From Chlorocebus sabaeus (lineage: Eukaryota > Chordata > Mammalia > Primates > Cercopithecidae), in NCBI RefSeq assembly GCF_047675955.1, contig NC_132925.1, positions 70,065,622 through 70,129,621 of the forward strand: a stretch of DNA of 64,000 nucleotides, given 5' to 3'. Under the pieces are notes generated by a model, which saw only the letters and a list, made by a program, of their open reading frames with translations, was not told the DNA's origin and ran no database searches. The first letter of the stretch is position 1; every line of letters begins with the position of its first letter. The translations under genes and the position numbers were made by a program. This document shows positions 43,705 through 54,782 of this stretch, one piece after another.

Positions 43705-44055
43705 CCATACAGTCCGATATAATAATCACTTACCACATGTAACTACTAAGCAATTGAAATGTGGCTTGTCTGAATTGAGATGTGCTGTGTCATACGCTCT
43801 GGATTTCAAAGACTTGATGCCAAAAGAAGCAAATGCACAAATCTCATTAATAATTTCTATATTGATTACATGATGAAATGATCATTTTCATATTTTTGTA
43901 TTATAATACATCGGTACTATAATATTACTATTTTGATATATTTATATATTGTATTATTAAAATTATTAAAATTAATTTCACCCTGTTCCTTTGTTTCTTG
44001 TTAATTTGTTTAATGTAGCTGCTATGATATTGAAAATTATATATGGCCCCCCTTC
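43705..44055 (+). mobile_element. non-autonomous DNA-type repeat, plus strand
   Basis: AATTGAAATGTGGCTTGTCTG, AATTGAGATGTGCTGTG, CTCATTAATAATTTCTATATTG, AAAATTAATTTCACCCTG and AATGTAGCTGCTATGATATTG: the full-length order of the element seen in part at 12088-12235. Confidence 0.6.
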
Positions 44056-46840
44056 TATTTCTCTTAGTCTCCCGCTCATATACATTCACGGCACCTTCGG
44101 TTCTAATTATCCTCTTCAGTTCCTCTTCAGCAGTAAAAAATAATGTGGAAAGAACAACCCCATTTCCTGATTCCAGGTCTGCCTAGGTTACCTCCACCCT
44201 GAGGTACAGTATGTGCATGTGTGGCTGACCTAGAAACTCTGGGTCTGAGTTTTCTCAGACCTGTATGTTTGCTGAACCTTCCAAGGGGTCTAGGAAACAT
44301 ACAGAAAGCTTTCTGGTGTCCTGAGCTCCTCACTTGAGGCCATAGCACACCAGAATCAATCATTCCTGCTCAATGTCTCCATCAGGGCCGACAATATTAG
44401 AGTGAGACATAGAATATCAGCTTACAATTGTGTAGCATATAGGGTCTTACTGCTTATTTCTGGGTACTCCCTCTGCCCAGGAATGAAATTGAAGTGAAGG
44501 CTGTGTTAAAACCTGGGGAAGCCCAGAGCTCATGATCCCACCCTAGAGCACTATCAGGATTTATGCTTCCTGCAATTCACACTATTTCCTTTCCACACCC
44601 AACAAACTTCCTAGGGTGCCCACGGGCAGGTGACAGCCAGCTAAACCTCCTTCCTGCCATGTGTACTCGTTTCCCAGGAACCAGAGGCAAATAGCCCTGA
44701 TGTTTGCTATGAAATGGGCTCTGGGGAGCAGACAGAAAGCTCCTGAGCCTGCTAGACCTTGATTAACATCCCTGCAGCTGCCAAGCCACTTACTCACTGT
44801 CTCCCTTAGACATAATACAAATAAGCACTTCACACATGGAGAGCCCTCACAATTACTGCACAGTGACTCCCAGACTGGGACTGGTAGCAGAATTTCTGTC
44901 ACTTCCCAGCGAATTAGGGGGAAAAAACTACATACAGCATGATTTCTTGTTATAAATTAGAATTTAATCCATTGAAAGTACTGTTCTTTATCTTTTTTTC
45001 AAAAAATACTAAGATGTCCTCACTTTTATGAAATAATTGTCATAATAAGCAGCAGGTACGTGTGTGTCTAGTGTCTTCATCGACAGTCTCATGTCAGACC
45101 TCAAATATGGGTAGCGTCATAAATTGTCCAAACACACAAATGTCTGGGAATCACTAATCCAAGCTTACCCTCAGGGGCAGCTTCCATAACTTAATGCAAT
45201 AGGGTCCTATAGGTTTTCTATGAAAAAGACATTCCCTTGGATTTCCTTAACATTCCAAACCCTTGAAAATAGAAATTGCCCTTCCCTCCTCCCATGTATG
45301 CCCACAGGCTGCCCAACAGTGCCAGGGACATGAAGGTTCTCAGCGCATACATACGGACTCATATAATGTAGCAATAACAATTGCTGGTCAGCTTTAGAAC
45401 CCTATTTGATATATTAATTTTCCTCGAATTCTAATTTAACATTGTGCTGCAGATTCCAGAAAACAGAGACTCAGAGTGCAGAGGGAACAACAATGCCTTT
45501 TATATGTAACTTGTATTGTAAGATGTTCTGTACTATAAATCCTGTATGTGTAAATAACAAGATAAAGATACAAAATCTAGAAATAACAAAACCCCCTGAG
45601 GAACTTTCAGTCTGTGTTTTTAACTCTTCACTTACTCTGAAGAGGAACTCACCCAATCTTTAGTGGGGGCCTTAAAAGTATGGCGTGTTGTTGTGGGTCC
45701 TGGAAGGAAGCTGGACAAGGTCTCATCGTCGGGGAGCTTAAAGCCTCTAAGGAGAAAACAAACATAAGCCCAGAAATATCACTCAAATGGGATATGTTTG
45801 ATGTGGAGAGATGGGCTGGATTTGAATTCAGAAAACTCCTGGACAAAGTTATCTAATTTTTTTTTAAGGGAGATTTCAAGTGAATATCTAATTAGTTACC
45901 AGAAGAAAATAGGAGAGAGAGGGAAAAAAAAGACATTTTGAAGTGGGGTATGGATCCGTAAAAAAGAGGGACTAAGGATTAGCAGAGGTCTCCATTTGTA
46001 TCTCGTTCTCCTGATTGGGAACTTGCTAAGAGAACACAGAGTTATATTCAGATTTTAGTTTCAAAATCCTGAGTGAATGAAGAAGCCTGCCCAGATGTGG
46101 GTGGATACCTTTGTACAAACCTTCAGAACAAAAGGCGACTAGGGCAAGCCAGTTGGAAATGACTGTCCCTTGTAGTAACCATTATAACCATGACTTCTTT
46201 GCACTTGAGGAAAAGAGGCATGTGACCTAAAGCCAGGGAGAGCCACCAGCTTAATTCCCAAGAAAGCAGCATTGAGAAGAATGTCATTAGGCAAGCTATG
46301 TTAAACAAACAAACGAACAAATAAACATTGCCAATATATTTAGATACATAAAAGCTTGGGAGTTTTTGTGGAAGTTAATCCCATTTTCCTGCATTCATGC
46401 TCAGTAATGACGATGTTTGGGAAATAATGGAATACTATAGACATAAGGTGACTTCTTAGACCTGCCTAGTACTATTCATGAAAGACTTTGATGTCTCCTG
46501 GTTTCTATCAGAAAGCTCCTGGAGTTTATTTAATTAGTTTGCTTTTTCTTATCAGGGTGATGGGCTAATGAGAAAAGAAGAAAACATAATGGATTCAGCT
46601 CTTTTCATATATGGGTTCCTTGAAAGCTCACATCATTGGTCTGAACGTTGTGGGAGAAGTGTTTTTTTCAAACCAGGGAGAGAGTTGACACTGTATTATA
46701 AAACTTCATGTCGTTTTGTTTTCATAGAGTAACTGACCTAGTAAATAAACCAGAAACAGTGAAAATGTAAACTGCTGGAGGTCAGGCAGTGGGAGGGAAG
46801 GAGTTTTGGAGAGAAGGACTTTTGCCAGTCAGTGTCTGCC
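44056..46840. other. no recognised feature over 2.8 kb
   Basis: The largest block without a confident repeat. Short frames on both strands (106 codons minus at 44582-44902, 78 codons minus at 44127-44363) have no splice pairs or domains. A MER5-like end (CTGGGAATCACTAATCC) may sit near 45150. An AAAC-type run is at 46303-46325. Likely unique intergenic or intronic DNA. Confidence 0.4.
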
Positions 46841-46844
46841 AGTG

Positions 46845-46965
46845 GTACAATGGTCTGGGTCTGGGTCCATGACTGTCCCACGTTGTTAGCTATGTGATGT
46901 TGGGCACAGAATTCTCTGGGCCCAACATGTAAGGGAATGAGCCAGGTGCTGTAACTCTAGAGGCT
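46845..46965 (+). mobile_element. MIR SINE fragment, plus strand
   Basis: GTTAGCTATGTGATGTTGGGC then AGAATTCTCTGGGCCC matches the central MIR core. Confidence 0.55.
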
Positions 46966-46992
46966 GTGTCCCTAACACTAAGCCAGACTACC

Positions 46993-47302
46993 TCTTTTTT
47001 CGTTTTTTAGATATAGGGTCTCACTCTGTTGCCCAGGCTGGAGTGCCATGGTGATCATAGCTCACTGCAGCCTTGAACTCGTGGAGTCAAGCCTCCTAAC
47101 TGTAACAGGCGTGCACCACCACACCTGGCTACCTATTCTATTCTATTCTATTCTATTCTATTCTATTCTATTCTATTCTATTCTAGAGGCAGAGTCTTTC
47201 TAGGTTGCCGAGGCTAGTCTCAAACTCCTGGCCTCAAGTGATCCTCCCACCTTGGCCTCCCAGGATGCTGGGATTACAGGCTTGAGCTACCAAACCCAGC
47301 CC
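46993..47302 (-). mobile_element. Alu, minus strand, first of a stacked pair
   Basis: GGTCTCACTCTGTTGCCCAGG, GGCGTGCACCACCACACC, then a TATTC repeat in place of the linker between arms, then GGCCTCCCAGGATGCTGGG. AGACTACCTCTTTT (46985-46998) and AGCCCACCTCTTTT (47303-47316) flank it. Confidence 0.95.
47134..47185. repeat. TATTC pentanucleotide microsatellite, about 10 units
   Basis: 52 bases of pure TATTC (equivalently ATTCT) repeat inside the Alu at 46993-47302, where its A-rich linker would be. Length and purity make it likely to be polymorphic. Confidence 0.97.
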
Positions 47303-47318
47303 AGCCCACCTCTTTTTT

Positions 47319-47602
47319 GGAGAAAGAGTCTTTCTCTATCACCCAGGCTGGAGTGCAGTGGTGCAATCTCGGCTCACTACAACCTCCACCTCCCAGGTTC
47401 AAGCAATTCTCATGCCTCAGCCTCCTGAGTAGCTAGGATTACAGGGATGCATCACCATGCCTGGCTAATTTTTGTATATTTAGTAGAGATGAGGTTTTGC
47501 TATGTTGGCCAGCCTGGTCCTGAACTCCTGACCTCAAGGGATCTGCCAGCCTCAGTCTCTCAAAGTGCTGGGATTATAGGCATGAGCCACTGTGCCTGGC
47601 CC
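47319..47602 (-). mobile_element. Alu (AluS-like), minus strand, second of the stacked pair
   Basis: GAGTCTTTCTCTATCACCC, TGGAGTGCAGTGGTGCAATC, GGATTATAGGCATGAGCC. Flanks are AGCCCACCTCTTTT (47303-47316) and AGACCTCCTCTTA (47603-47615), the same target motif as the first Alu. Confidence 0.95.
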
Positions 47603-47683
47603 AGACCTCCTCTTATATATGTCTGGGGATATCTCAGTAGAGGCTGAAGTCATAGTTCTGGGAGCACATAGAGACTTTGGGTT

Positions 47684-47713
47684 TTGTTGTTGTTGTTGTT
47701 GTTTGTTTGTTTT
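47684..47713. repeat. GTT/GTTT short tandem run
   Basis: About six GTT units merging into GTTT units. Confidence 0.9.
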
Positions 47714-48500
47714 CTTGATAGCTTTTACACACTCTTACTTCTCATTGAGGGATCCAGCTGTCACTATATCTTAGCCTGGGGCAGAATTTATAACCCGGGC
47801 CTCTGCCAATGAGCACTGGCCACAGTGATTAGGGTTAGGCATGTTTTCCAAGCTGGTTGGTCCAATGAATCCTAAGAGTTTTATGGGAATGTTAGGAAAA
47901 CATCTTTCTTTTCCTTGAGATTTGGGACTGTTGTCACCGTCTTGCCATCACATGTAGACTGAGAAGGAAAGTGATACACTGAAGACAGCTCTCACAGTAA
48001 GAGATGGAAAGGAACTAGGTCCTGGTCACTTTGTTTGAACTCTGAATAAGCCTTGCCTAAAGACAGATTGGTCTTGGTCTTTTGAGTTGCATGATTCAAT
48101 AACTTCCTTTTTGGCTTAAAATAGTTTGAGTTTCCCTTGATTCAAAATAAAATGTACTCTAGCTGATAGAGAACACCACAGAATTAAAAAGAAAAAAAAA
48201 ATCCTCATCTACTTTTTTCATGTGACCAGTTTTTCAATTGCTGACTAGTAGAATCATATAAAATTGTGACACTAACATGATATTGTCAAGCACAAACACG
48301 AAAAGATCTGTAGGAGAATAGCTCATGACAACAAAAACACAATAAAAGGACATCTGCTGAATCACAAGCCCATTATTGCTTTTATCTTGTTGCTGCTTTG
48401 AGATACGACTTTAATATTTTATCCCTGTAGACTGAATATTTTTTTCACTGTGGCCAATTCTTGTCAACTTCATGAAGTCAATACAGTTACAATTTCCCCG
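47714..48500. other. no recognised feature
   Basis: Nothing recognised besides an A-rich run near 48188-48203. Confidence 0.45.
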
Positions 48501-48512
48501 CTGCGGTAGATC

Positions 48513-48808
48513 TTTTTTTTTTTTTTTTTTTTTTTTTTGAGACGGAGTCTCGCTCTGTCGCCCAGGCTGGAGTGCAGTGGCGCAATCTCAGCTCACTGCA
48601 AGCTCCGCCTCCCGGGTTCACGCCATTCTCCTGCCTCAGCCTCCCGAGTAGCTGGGACTACAGGCGCCCGCCACTGCGCCCGGCTAATTTTTTCTATTTT
48701 TAGTAGAGACGGGGTTTCACCATGGTCTCGATCTCCTGACCTTGTGATCCGCCCGCCTCGGCCTCCCAAAGTGCTGGGATTACAGGCGTGAGCCACCGCG
48801 CCCGGCCC
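48513..48808 (-). mobile_element. young AluY, Yd lineage, minus strand
   Basis: A T26 head, GAGACGGAGTCTCGCTCTGTC, GCAAGCTCCGCCTCCCGG and GAGCCACCGCGCCCGGCC, with most CpG sites intact. On the Alu sense strand GAGACCAT is followed directly by GGTGAAACC: the 12 bases CCTGGCTAACAC (about positions 87-98) are absent, the marker of AluYd. GCGGTAGATCTT flanks it perfectly (48503-48514 and 48809-48820). Confidence 0.9.
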
Positions 48809-48817
48809 GCGGTAGAT

Positions 48818-48874
48818 CTTAAATAGTGCAATCGCATAGTGCAATCTGTGCATCGCTTAAATAGTGCAATCTGT
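48818..48874. repeat. short local repeat next to AluYd
   Basis: CTTAAATAGTGCAATC at 48818-48833 recurs at 48856-48871 (period 38), with a third partial copy ATAGTGCAATCTGT at 48836-48849. It begins inside the right target duplication of the Alu. Confidence 0.9.
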
Positions 48875-49340
48875 CCTGAGTGAAGCTATCCCTAATCCAG
48901 AGTTGTTCATTTGCAGAGTGTGGCTTGTGAGTATCCTGACCAAGACACATTTTCACAATCACAGATCTGTATAAAAATACATTTGCAGGGCTACATTGTA
49001 ACTTTCACAGGCCCTAGACACTTTTGCCTTCATGAGCGCCTTCTAAAAGATTATATTTTATCACTACTTTGGTGTTAAGACAAATATAATCCAAGCTGGA
49101 TTATATTGATTTTGTAATCTGATTTTAAAAGAAATGATCACATTTTCGGGGGCTCCTAAATGTGTCCTGGGTCATAGGCACTGTGTCCACTGTGCATAAG
49201 GGCATGTCTGTTCTGTGTATTTACCAAGGCAACTTCATCAAGGCAATTTAGAATTCGCGGAGTCCCAAAGCCTGGGGTCTAAAACTTGTAAATGGCCCCT
49301 CTGTGCCTTTCGCACTGTCACCGTTCAGCAGGAAGTTTCT
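48875..49340. other. no recognised feature
   Basis: Possible decayed repeat around 48980-49200. Nothing confident. Confidence 0.35.
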
Positions 49341-49344
49341 CTCT

Positions 49345-49558
49345 TCTTGGTGTAATGACAGAACTGGATTCCACACGCCAGCTCCCACACTTTCCAGTTG
49401 TGTGAACCACGCTTTTCTTAGCCCCAGTGTCTCAAGTGTAAAATGGAGGTAACACAGCTGCCGCCTTCACAGAGTTCCAAGCTTGGAAGACAGAATGCAC
49501 GAAAGAGTGCATAACATGGTGTCTGGTCCATAAGAATCCATAAGAAGTGCTTAATCAT
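49345..49558 (+). mobile_element. MIR SINE, plus strand
   Basis: GACAGAACTGGATTCCACACG, CAGTTGTGTGAACCACG, CTCAAGTGTAAAATGGAGG. A small internal repeat TCCATAAGAA TCCATAAGAA sits near 49528-49547. Confidence 0.8.
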
Positions 49559-49599
49559 AATACTAATAATGTCATGGTCTTTTGGATCATTCCACACAG

Positions 49600-49845
49600 A
49601 GGCAACACGGCATGGTGGCTGGCAGTGTGGGCTTTGGAATCAGATTGCCCAGGTTTGAATCTGGTCTCTGCCCCTAACTTGCAGAGTGACTTTAGGGAAA
49701 TAACTTCATCTCTATCAGCCTGTTATCTCCTCTTTGAAGAGGGGACAATAATCTCTCTCCAGATGCCTCCTCTCAGGATAAGAGATAAGGTACCTACAGT
49801 GCCTGGCACTTAGTAAGTGGGAGATAATACTGCTATTTGTTTTAT
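49600..49845 (+). mobile_element. MIR SINE, plus strand, well preserved
   Basis: GTGTGGGCTTTGGAATCAG, CCAGGTTTGAATCTGGTCTC, GAGTGACTTTAGGG and ACAGTGCCTGGCACTTAG cover MIR nearly end to end. Confidence 0.92.
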
Positions 49846-49914
49846 GCTTTCTATATTATGTAAAAAACCACTTGTGGTTCCCCACTTATTTAAGTGTGTT
49901 AAAAAAAACTTCTA

Positions 49915-51320
49915 AAAACAATCATTGCTAACTTAAGGAAAAGTTGCCAGAACAGTACGAAAACGTCCTGAATCTCTTTCTCTTGGATTCCCTAATTGTT
50001 AAGGTGTTGCATTGACTCCATCTCCCATGCTCTCTATACATACTCACTATCATTTTTCTGAACCTTTTTGAGAGCAAGCTAGACATGATGTTCATCATTC
50101 CTAAACATTCCAGTGTCTGTTTCCAGGAAACAAGGACGTGCCCTTACAAAACCAGCATCCAGTCCTCCCAGTTGGCACAACACAGATCCAATACACAGAT
50201 CCCTTTCCAATTTTGCCAGCTTTTCCTTTCTTGTCCAGGGATATGTTTTGCATTTAGTAGTTATCATGCCATTTTGAACTTCTGTAATCTGGAACAGTTC
50301 CTCCATCTTTCCTGTATGTCACGTACTTAACACTTTTAGAGAGGAAAGGCTTTTCATTCTGTAGAATGACCTTCCCTCTGGGTTCACCAGTATTTCCTCA
50401 TGATCAAATTCTGGTCATATATTCTCAGCAGGAACACCCAGAAATGATGCTGTGCTCTTCTCTGCACATCACAAAGGGAGGTGTGTGATGTTGCTTTGTC
50501 TCCTTACTGATGATGCTAACCTTGAAGGCCTGGTCAAATTACTGTCTACAGTTTTGCACCTTACATTCACCAATTTTCCCTTTGTCATTGATTAGTATTT
50601 TATAGAGGAGATCTTTGATAATTACACCCAAATTCCATTTCTTATCATATCTCCACTTACCAGCATGAATATCCATTGATGAATCCCACCTGAATCTAAC
50701 ACCTCTATTTCTCCATTTGTTATTTATCTATGTATGTTAGTATAGAATCATGAATTCTTATTTTATTGAATGGGTAATACTTTACTATCTTATTTATTTT
50801 GATGTTCAAAATCTTCCCTAATTGGCAACTGGGGGCTGCTTCAAGCTAGCTATTACATATTTTAATGCATTGTTCATTGAGCATTTCCTTACATTCTGAC
50901 ACAAAATGATGTTTCATATTCACATTGCACTTTCCCTGCCCCAACCCTGGAACTAGCCATTTCTCTGAGAAGTACTTGGAGAATAGACGGTATTTAGAAA
51001 CCAAGATCTGAGTGCTCAATGTGCTTGTAGCTACTGGGCTGTCATTGTTCCTTGGCTCTTGCAATAGACAGGGTTTGAAAATATTTGTACGTATTGACAT
51101 ATATATATAAACAGATTTATAAGTACTATGTTCCTCTGTGTATAGATTTTATAAAACCATGAGTTTATACTGTCATTTAAAATTCCAATCCAACACTACT
51201 GGGATTTTCCTAGCCTTATTCCTTCCACATTTGTAATTATCTTCTCTGGCATTGAGAAACTTGGCTCTCAGTACCCCTAATATAGTTACTTATAAAATTG
51301 TTCACCTGCCGTGCTGAATT
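49915..51320 (-). mobile_element. old L1 (L1ME-like), minus strand, about 1.4 kb
   Basis: TTGCCAGAACAGTACGAAAAC, CTGAACCTTTTTGAGAGCAAG, GTAATCTGGAACAGTTCCTCC, GATGCTGTGCTCTTCTCTGC, CCATTGATGAATCCCACC, TGGAACTAGCCATTTCTCTG and AGAAACCAAGATCTGAGTGC follow one long consensus without large gaps. T-rich, so antisense. The longest uninterrupted repeat in the window. Confidence 0.75.
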
Positions 51321-51831
51321 TAAACCAGGAAGGAAAAAAAGAAATGGAAAACAAAAGGAAAGAGAAAGAAAAGTGGAAAAGGTGGGGATTTCCATTTTAT
51401 TTAAAAATAAATGTTGAGTTAGACTTCTTAATAAACTGAATAAATCCTAATGTTCTGTGTGAAACTTGGGGGTAATTCTATCATTGGAATGTCTTGGAAA
51501 TGTCTAGGTAAGAGAGGCATTCTTCACAAATACAAGTAATTATCTTAAGCAATCAAGTGAAAGAAAAAGCTGATTCATGTCAGCCAATGTAGGAAAGACA
51601 TTTTCATCAGTGTATATGCAGTTTCATATTATTCAGGAATTACTTTGAGAAAATCTGATTAATTTAAACATAGATAAACCTAATATGCCCAAGAGTACAC
51701 TAAAGGCTCACTGAAGATGTTTTTTCAGTTAAGAGAATTTCTTTGATTTCTGATAAGAGTCTCAACATCTTTAATTGTTATAGTTTTTGGTCTCACATAC
51801 ATTCACTGTAGGTGTTATAAAAATTTATTGG
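51321..51831. other. no recognised feature; purine-rich patch
   Basis: 51330-51385 is A/G-rich. Nothing else is recognised. Confidence 0.45.
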
Positions 51832-52134
51832 GGCTGGGCACGGTGACTCGTGCCTGTAATCCCAGCAATTTGAGAGGTTGAGGTGGGAAGATCACTTGAG
51901 GTCAGGAGTTCAATACCACCTGACCAACATGGTGAAACCCCGTCTCTACTAAAAGTACAAAAATTAGCTGGGTATGGTGGCATGTGCCTGTAGTTCTAGC
52001 TACTCGGGAGGCTGAGGCAGAAGAATCGCTTGAACACGGGAGGCAGAGGATGCAGTGGGCAGAAATCACGCCACTGCACTCCAGCAGGGGTGACAGAGTC
52101 AAACTCCATCTCAAACAAACAAACACACACACAC
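51832..52134 (+). mobile_element. Alu (AluS-like), plus strand
   Basis: GGCTGGGCACGGTGACTCGTG to GTCAAACTCCATCTC, with a tail of AAAC then AC units. Confidence 0.95.
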
Positions 52135-52734
52135 CATTAAATATTAGCACAACGATGTAATGTTACTAAATCACTCAGAATTGGGTTGTATTGAAATGTC
52201 GACCTCAAGGCGACTTCCTTTCCACGAAGTTCCCTCTTCCCCTAGTGGAACTCGGGACTTTGCCAAACTGTTGTACAGACTGGGCATTGTGCATCTTCAG
52301 GGAACCATCATGCACAGAAACTTTTATAGTTTCTAATATAAATGGTTCCCTCAACCTCAGGAGATGTGCAGAGTTCAACCTGCACAGCTTCACACAATGA
52401 CCTTGACATTGACCATTATTCTGTCCTCTCAATGCCTTTGATACCTGTTGCACATGTCTTGCCTGTGTGTATGTCTTGCCTGTGGTGGTCCCAGATTGGG
52501 CCAATGCTGTGATTTAGGTGTGTCTGCTCCAAGTTTAGACACTTTGTAGAACAGACATAACCAAAACCTATTTACACAGCAACTGAGAAACATTCTGCCA
52601 GGAAACGTGCCTTAAGTGGAAGAGAAGCAAATAACATGATTCTCAAGGGAGGGCTTGGGTCTTGCTTTGAAATGAACTATCTGTAACCTTAAGCCAGTAA
52701 TTTTTTCTAACCTAACATTAAGAACATAAAAGTT
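52135..52734. other. unique-looking sequence
   Basis: ATGTCTTGCCTGTG occurs twice 17 bases apart (52454 and 52471). A 99-codon minus frame at 52205-52504 has no other support. No repeat recognised. Confidence 0.4.
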
Positions 52735-53555
52735 TTATAATATTGAAATAATACATACTTATTAAAATATTCAGAAAACACAGACATTTTAAGAAAGATG
52801 TATTCAAGCAAACCTATTACCCAGAAAGAATCACTGCTAACATTTTGGCATATAGTCATCCAGGCTATTCTATTCATGTATATATACATTTGAGCATCAG
52901 GGACTACATGGAGTAATTACAAATGGGATCACTTTATGTGTGTGTATATACATGTGTATACATATACGTGTATATGTGTGTATATATGTGTGTATATATG
53001 TGTGTGTGTATATATATAGTTTTCAGGTCTTTTGCAACTTTTAAAATTAATACAACTTGGAGATCTTGCATAACAATACTACATACTGTTTCACAGCCTA
53101 ATATTTTCACCTAAAATACTTTATCTTTCCATACTGATAAAAGATTTCCATAATAATTTTTAGTTTTTTTTTATACTCATAATAATTTTAATTGCTTTAT
53201 AGTATTTCATTGTGGAGGTTAGTCTTAATTTATTTAACCAATTCCATTCAATAGACTTTAAAAATTTCAATGTTATAAATAAACAATGGTATGGATATCA
53301 TTCTGCATAAGATATAAATATGTCATTAAATAGATTTAATTTATAAATTATACATTTAATGTATAATATAGTATGATAATATACATATTATACATAATGA
53401 TGTTTACCTTATAGTTATTTATAACTGAAAAATTTTAAACAACTTATATGATTATATAATATATAAATATAATATTTATTTCTGCTCTCATATTTTCTTC
53501 TGTATTCAGTCCTAGAAGTAGGATTGCTGGATCAATAGCCCTACCATTCTATTAT
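52735..53555 (-). mobile_element. old L1 3' region, minus strand, with AT-rich insert
   Basis: GAAAGAATCACTGCTAACATTTTGGC, TACTGTTTCACAGCC and GTATTTCATTGTGGAGG, then CCTAGAAGTAGGATTGCTGG at 53512, follow antisense L1ME order. An A/T-rich stretch at about 53320-53480 separates the last two landmarks. Confidence 0.65.
52935..53020. repeat. mixed TG/TA microsatellite
   Basis: About 85 bases of alternating pyrimidine/purine (GTGTGTATATAC, GTGTATATATG units), broken by a few ACATG steps. It lies inside the L1 remnant. Confidence 0.92.
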
Positions 53556-54039
53556 TCTAGTGACCTTTCAGTGAATGTTTTCTGAGGATGTTAGGCCTTC
53601 AGAATAATAGGCTTTCCAAGGTTCAGAACTATCACATTGCAGACATGATCTCTGCCTCATTAACAAAGAAAGCCACGTGATAAAAAAGAAGACAATAATT
53701 TTGGAGAAAACAGAAGGGTGATGTCTAATATCGAGCTTATAAAAATCTCTAGAAGATAAGCTTCTAAAAGTAGAGGAAAAAAGCAAAAAATAAAAACAAC
53801 TTAAAAGATAGCTAGTGGTTTCGTTTATATCTATACATTTTATAGAACCAGTAGTCTTCCATGTAGGTTTTACTACATATATAGAATAAAATATCAAGAT
53901 TTAGCTGTGTTTTTGTTCAAAGAGCATGTTTCATTGTAATGTAAAACTCCAAACAAACCAATTGTAAAAAGATATTTTTAATACAAAAAGAAAAAATTGA
54001 AGAAAAAAACTGACTGGAAATTAGATGATATTAAAAAAT
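53556..54039. other. no recognised feature
   Basis: A 109-codon minus-strand frame at 53568-53897 has no splice or domain support. Confidence 0.4.
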
Positions 54040-54328
54040 CACTGTTAAATGTTTTGAAGTGTGAATAACAATATTGTGGTTATATGAAGAAAAGAGAGTC
54101 ATTATCTGTTAGAAACACATGCTGAAATGATATGACACCTGGGATTTACCTTAAAATAATTCAGCAGGGTGGTAGGGAGACTTAGGGGAAAAGGCATAAA
54201 AATGAAACAGAAAGAGCTGTACACTCTCAACTGTTGAACTGGATAATGGAACATAAGTGTTCATCACACTATTCTCTCTACTATTCTGTATGTTCAAAAT
54301 TTTTCAAAATAAAAATTTGAAAATACTG
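54040..54328 (+). mobile_element. old L1 3' end, plus strand
   Basis: AATATTGTGGTTATATGAAG, TGATATGACACCTGGGATTT, ACTATTCTCTCTACTATTCTG and TTTCAAAATAAAAATTTG are the sense 3' terminus of an L1M element. Confidence 0.82.
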
Positions 54329-54334
54329 ATGTAA

Positions 54335-54412
54335 ACCCCACAAAGACAGGATTTCCACCTGTCTTGCTCACTCTCATGCCAGGCACAATAAAGAAATATT
54401 TGTCGTTTGGAA
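54335..54412 (+). mobile_element. L2 LINE 3' end, plus strand
   Basis: CCCCACAAAGACAGGATTTCC, TGCCAGGCACAATAAAG and AAATATTTG match the last bases of L2. Confidence 0.65.
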
Positions 54413-54514
54413 GTGCTAGAAATATGTTATTCTGTGTTATGTTGTTTTTATCTTAGTTGCTTGTCATGCAAAAGTTTTAGGTATTCGTACCTCCTGGCAA
54501 TTATAGCACAAGAG

Positions 54515-54645
54515 GGAGATCCCCACTGGTGAAGTATTCAAACACAGACTAAAAGACTAGCTGGGTGTTTATGTGAGATGAATGGATTAGGTAAAGAGTT
54601 GGAGTAGGTTAATGTTCTCTGTCAACTCCAGGGATCTGTTTAACT
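54515..54645 (+). mobile_element. possible CR1/L3 LINE fragment
   Basis: GGTGAAGTATTCAAACACAGAC, GACTAGCTGGGTGTTTATG and GGAGTAGGTTAATGTTCTC resemble the 3' UTR of ancient CR1/L3 LINEs. Confidence 0.4.
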
Positions 54646-54782
54646 TAATGTTAGGAAATGTTTCTCTATCTAAATTTATATTTACGTTTTAGCATTCTGA
54701 ATAGAGCTGAATGGAAAAAATAAAAATTTTTCTCACATTGAGAGTCACCTTCCTTTTGCCCTGGGGTTTTCTTTTTCTTTAG

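Noticed and set aside
47134..47185. The ATXN10 (SCA10) ATTCT repeat
   Set aside because: Same unit and also in an Alu context, but the left flank here does not match what I recall of that locus, so no such identity is claimed.
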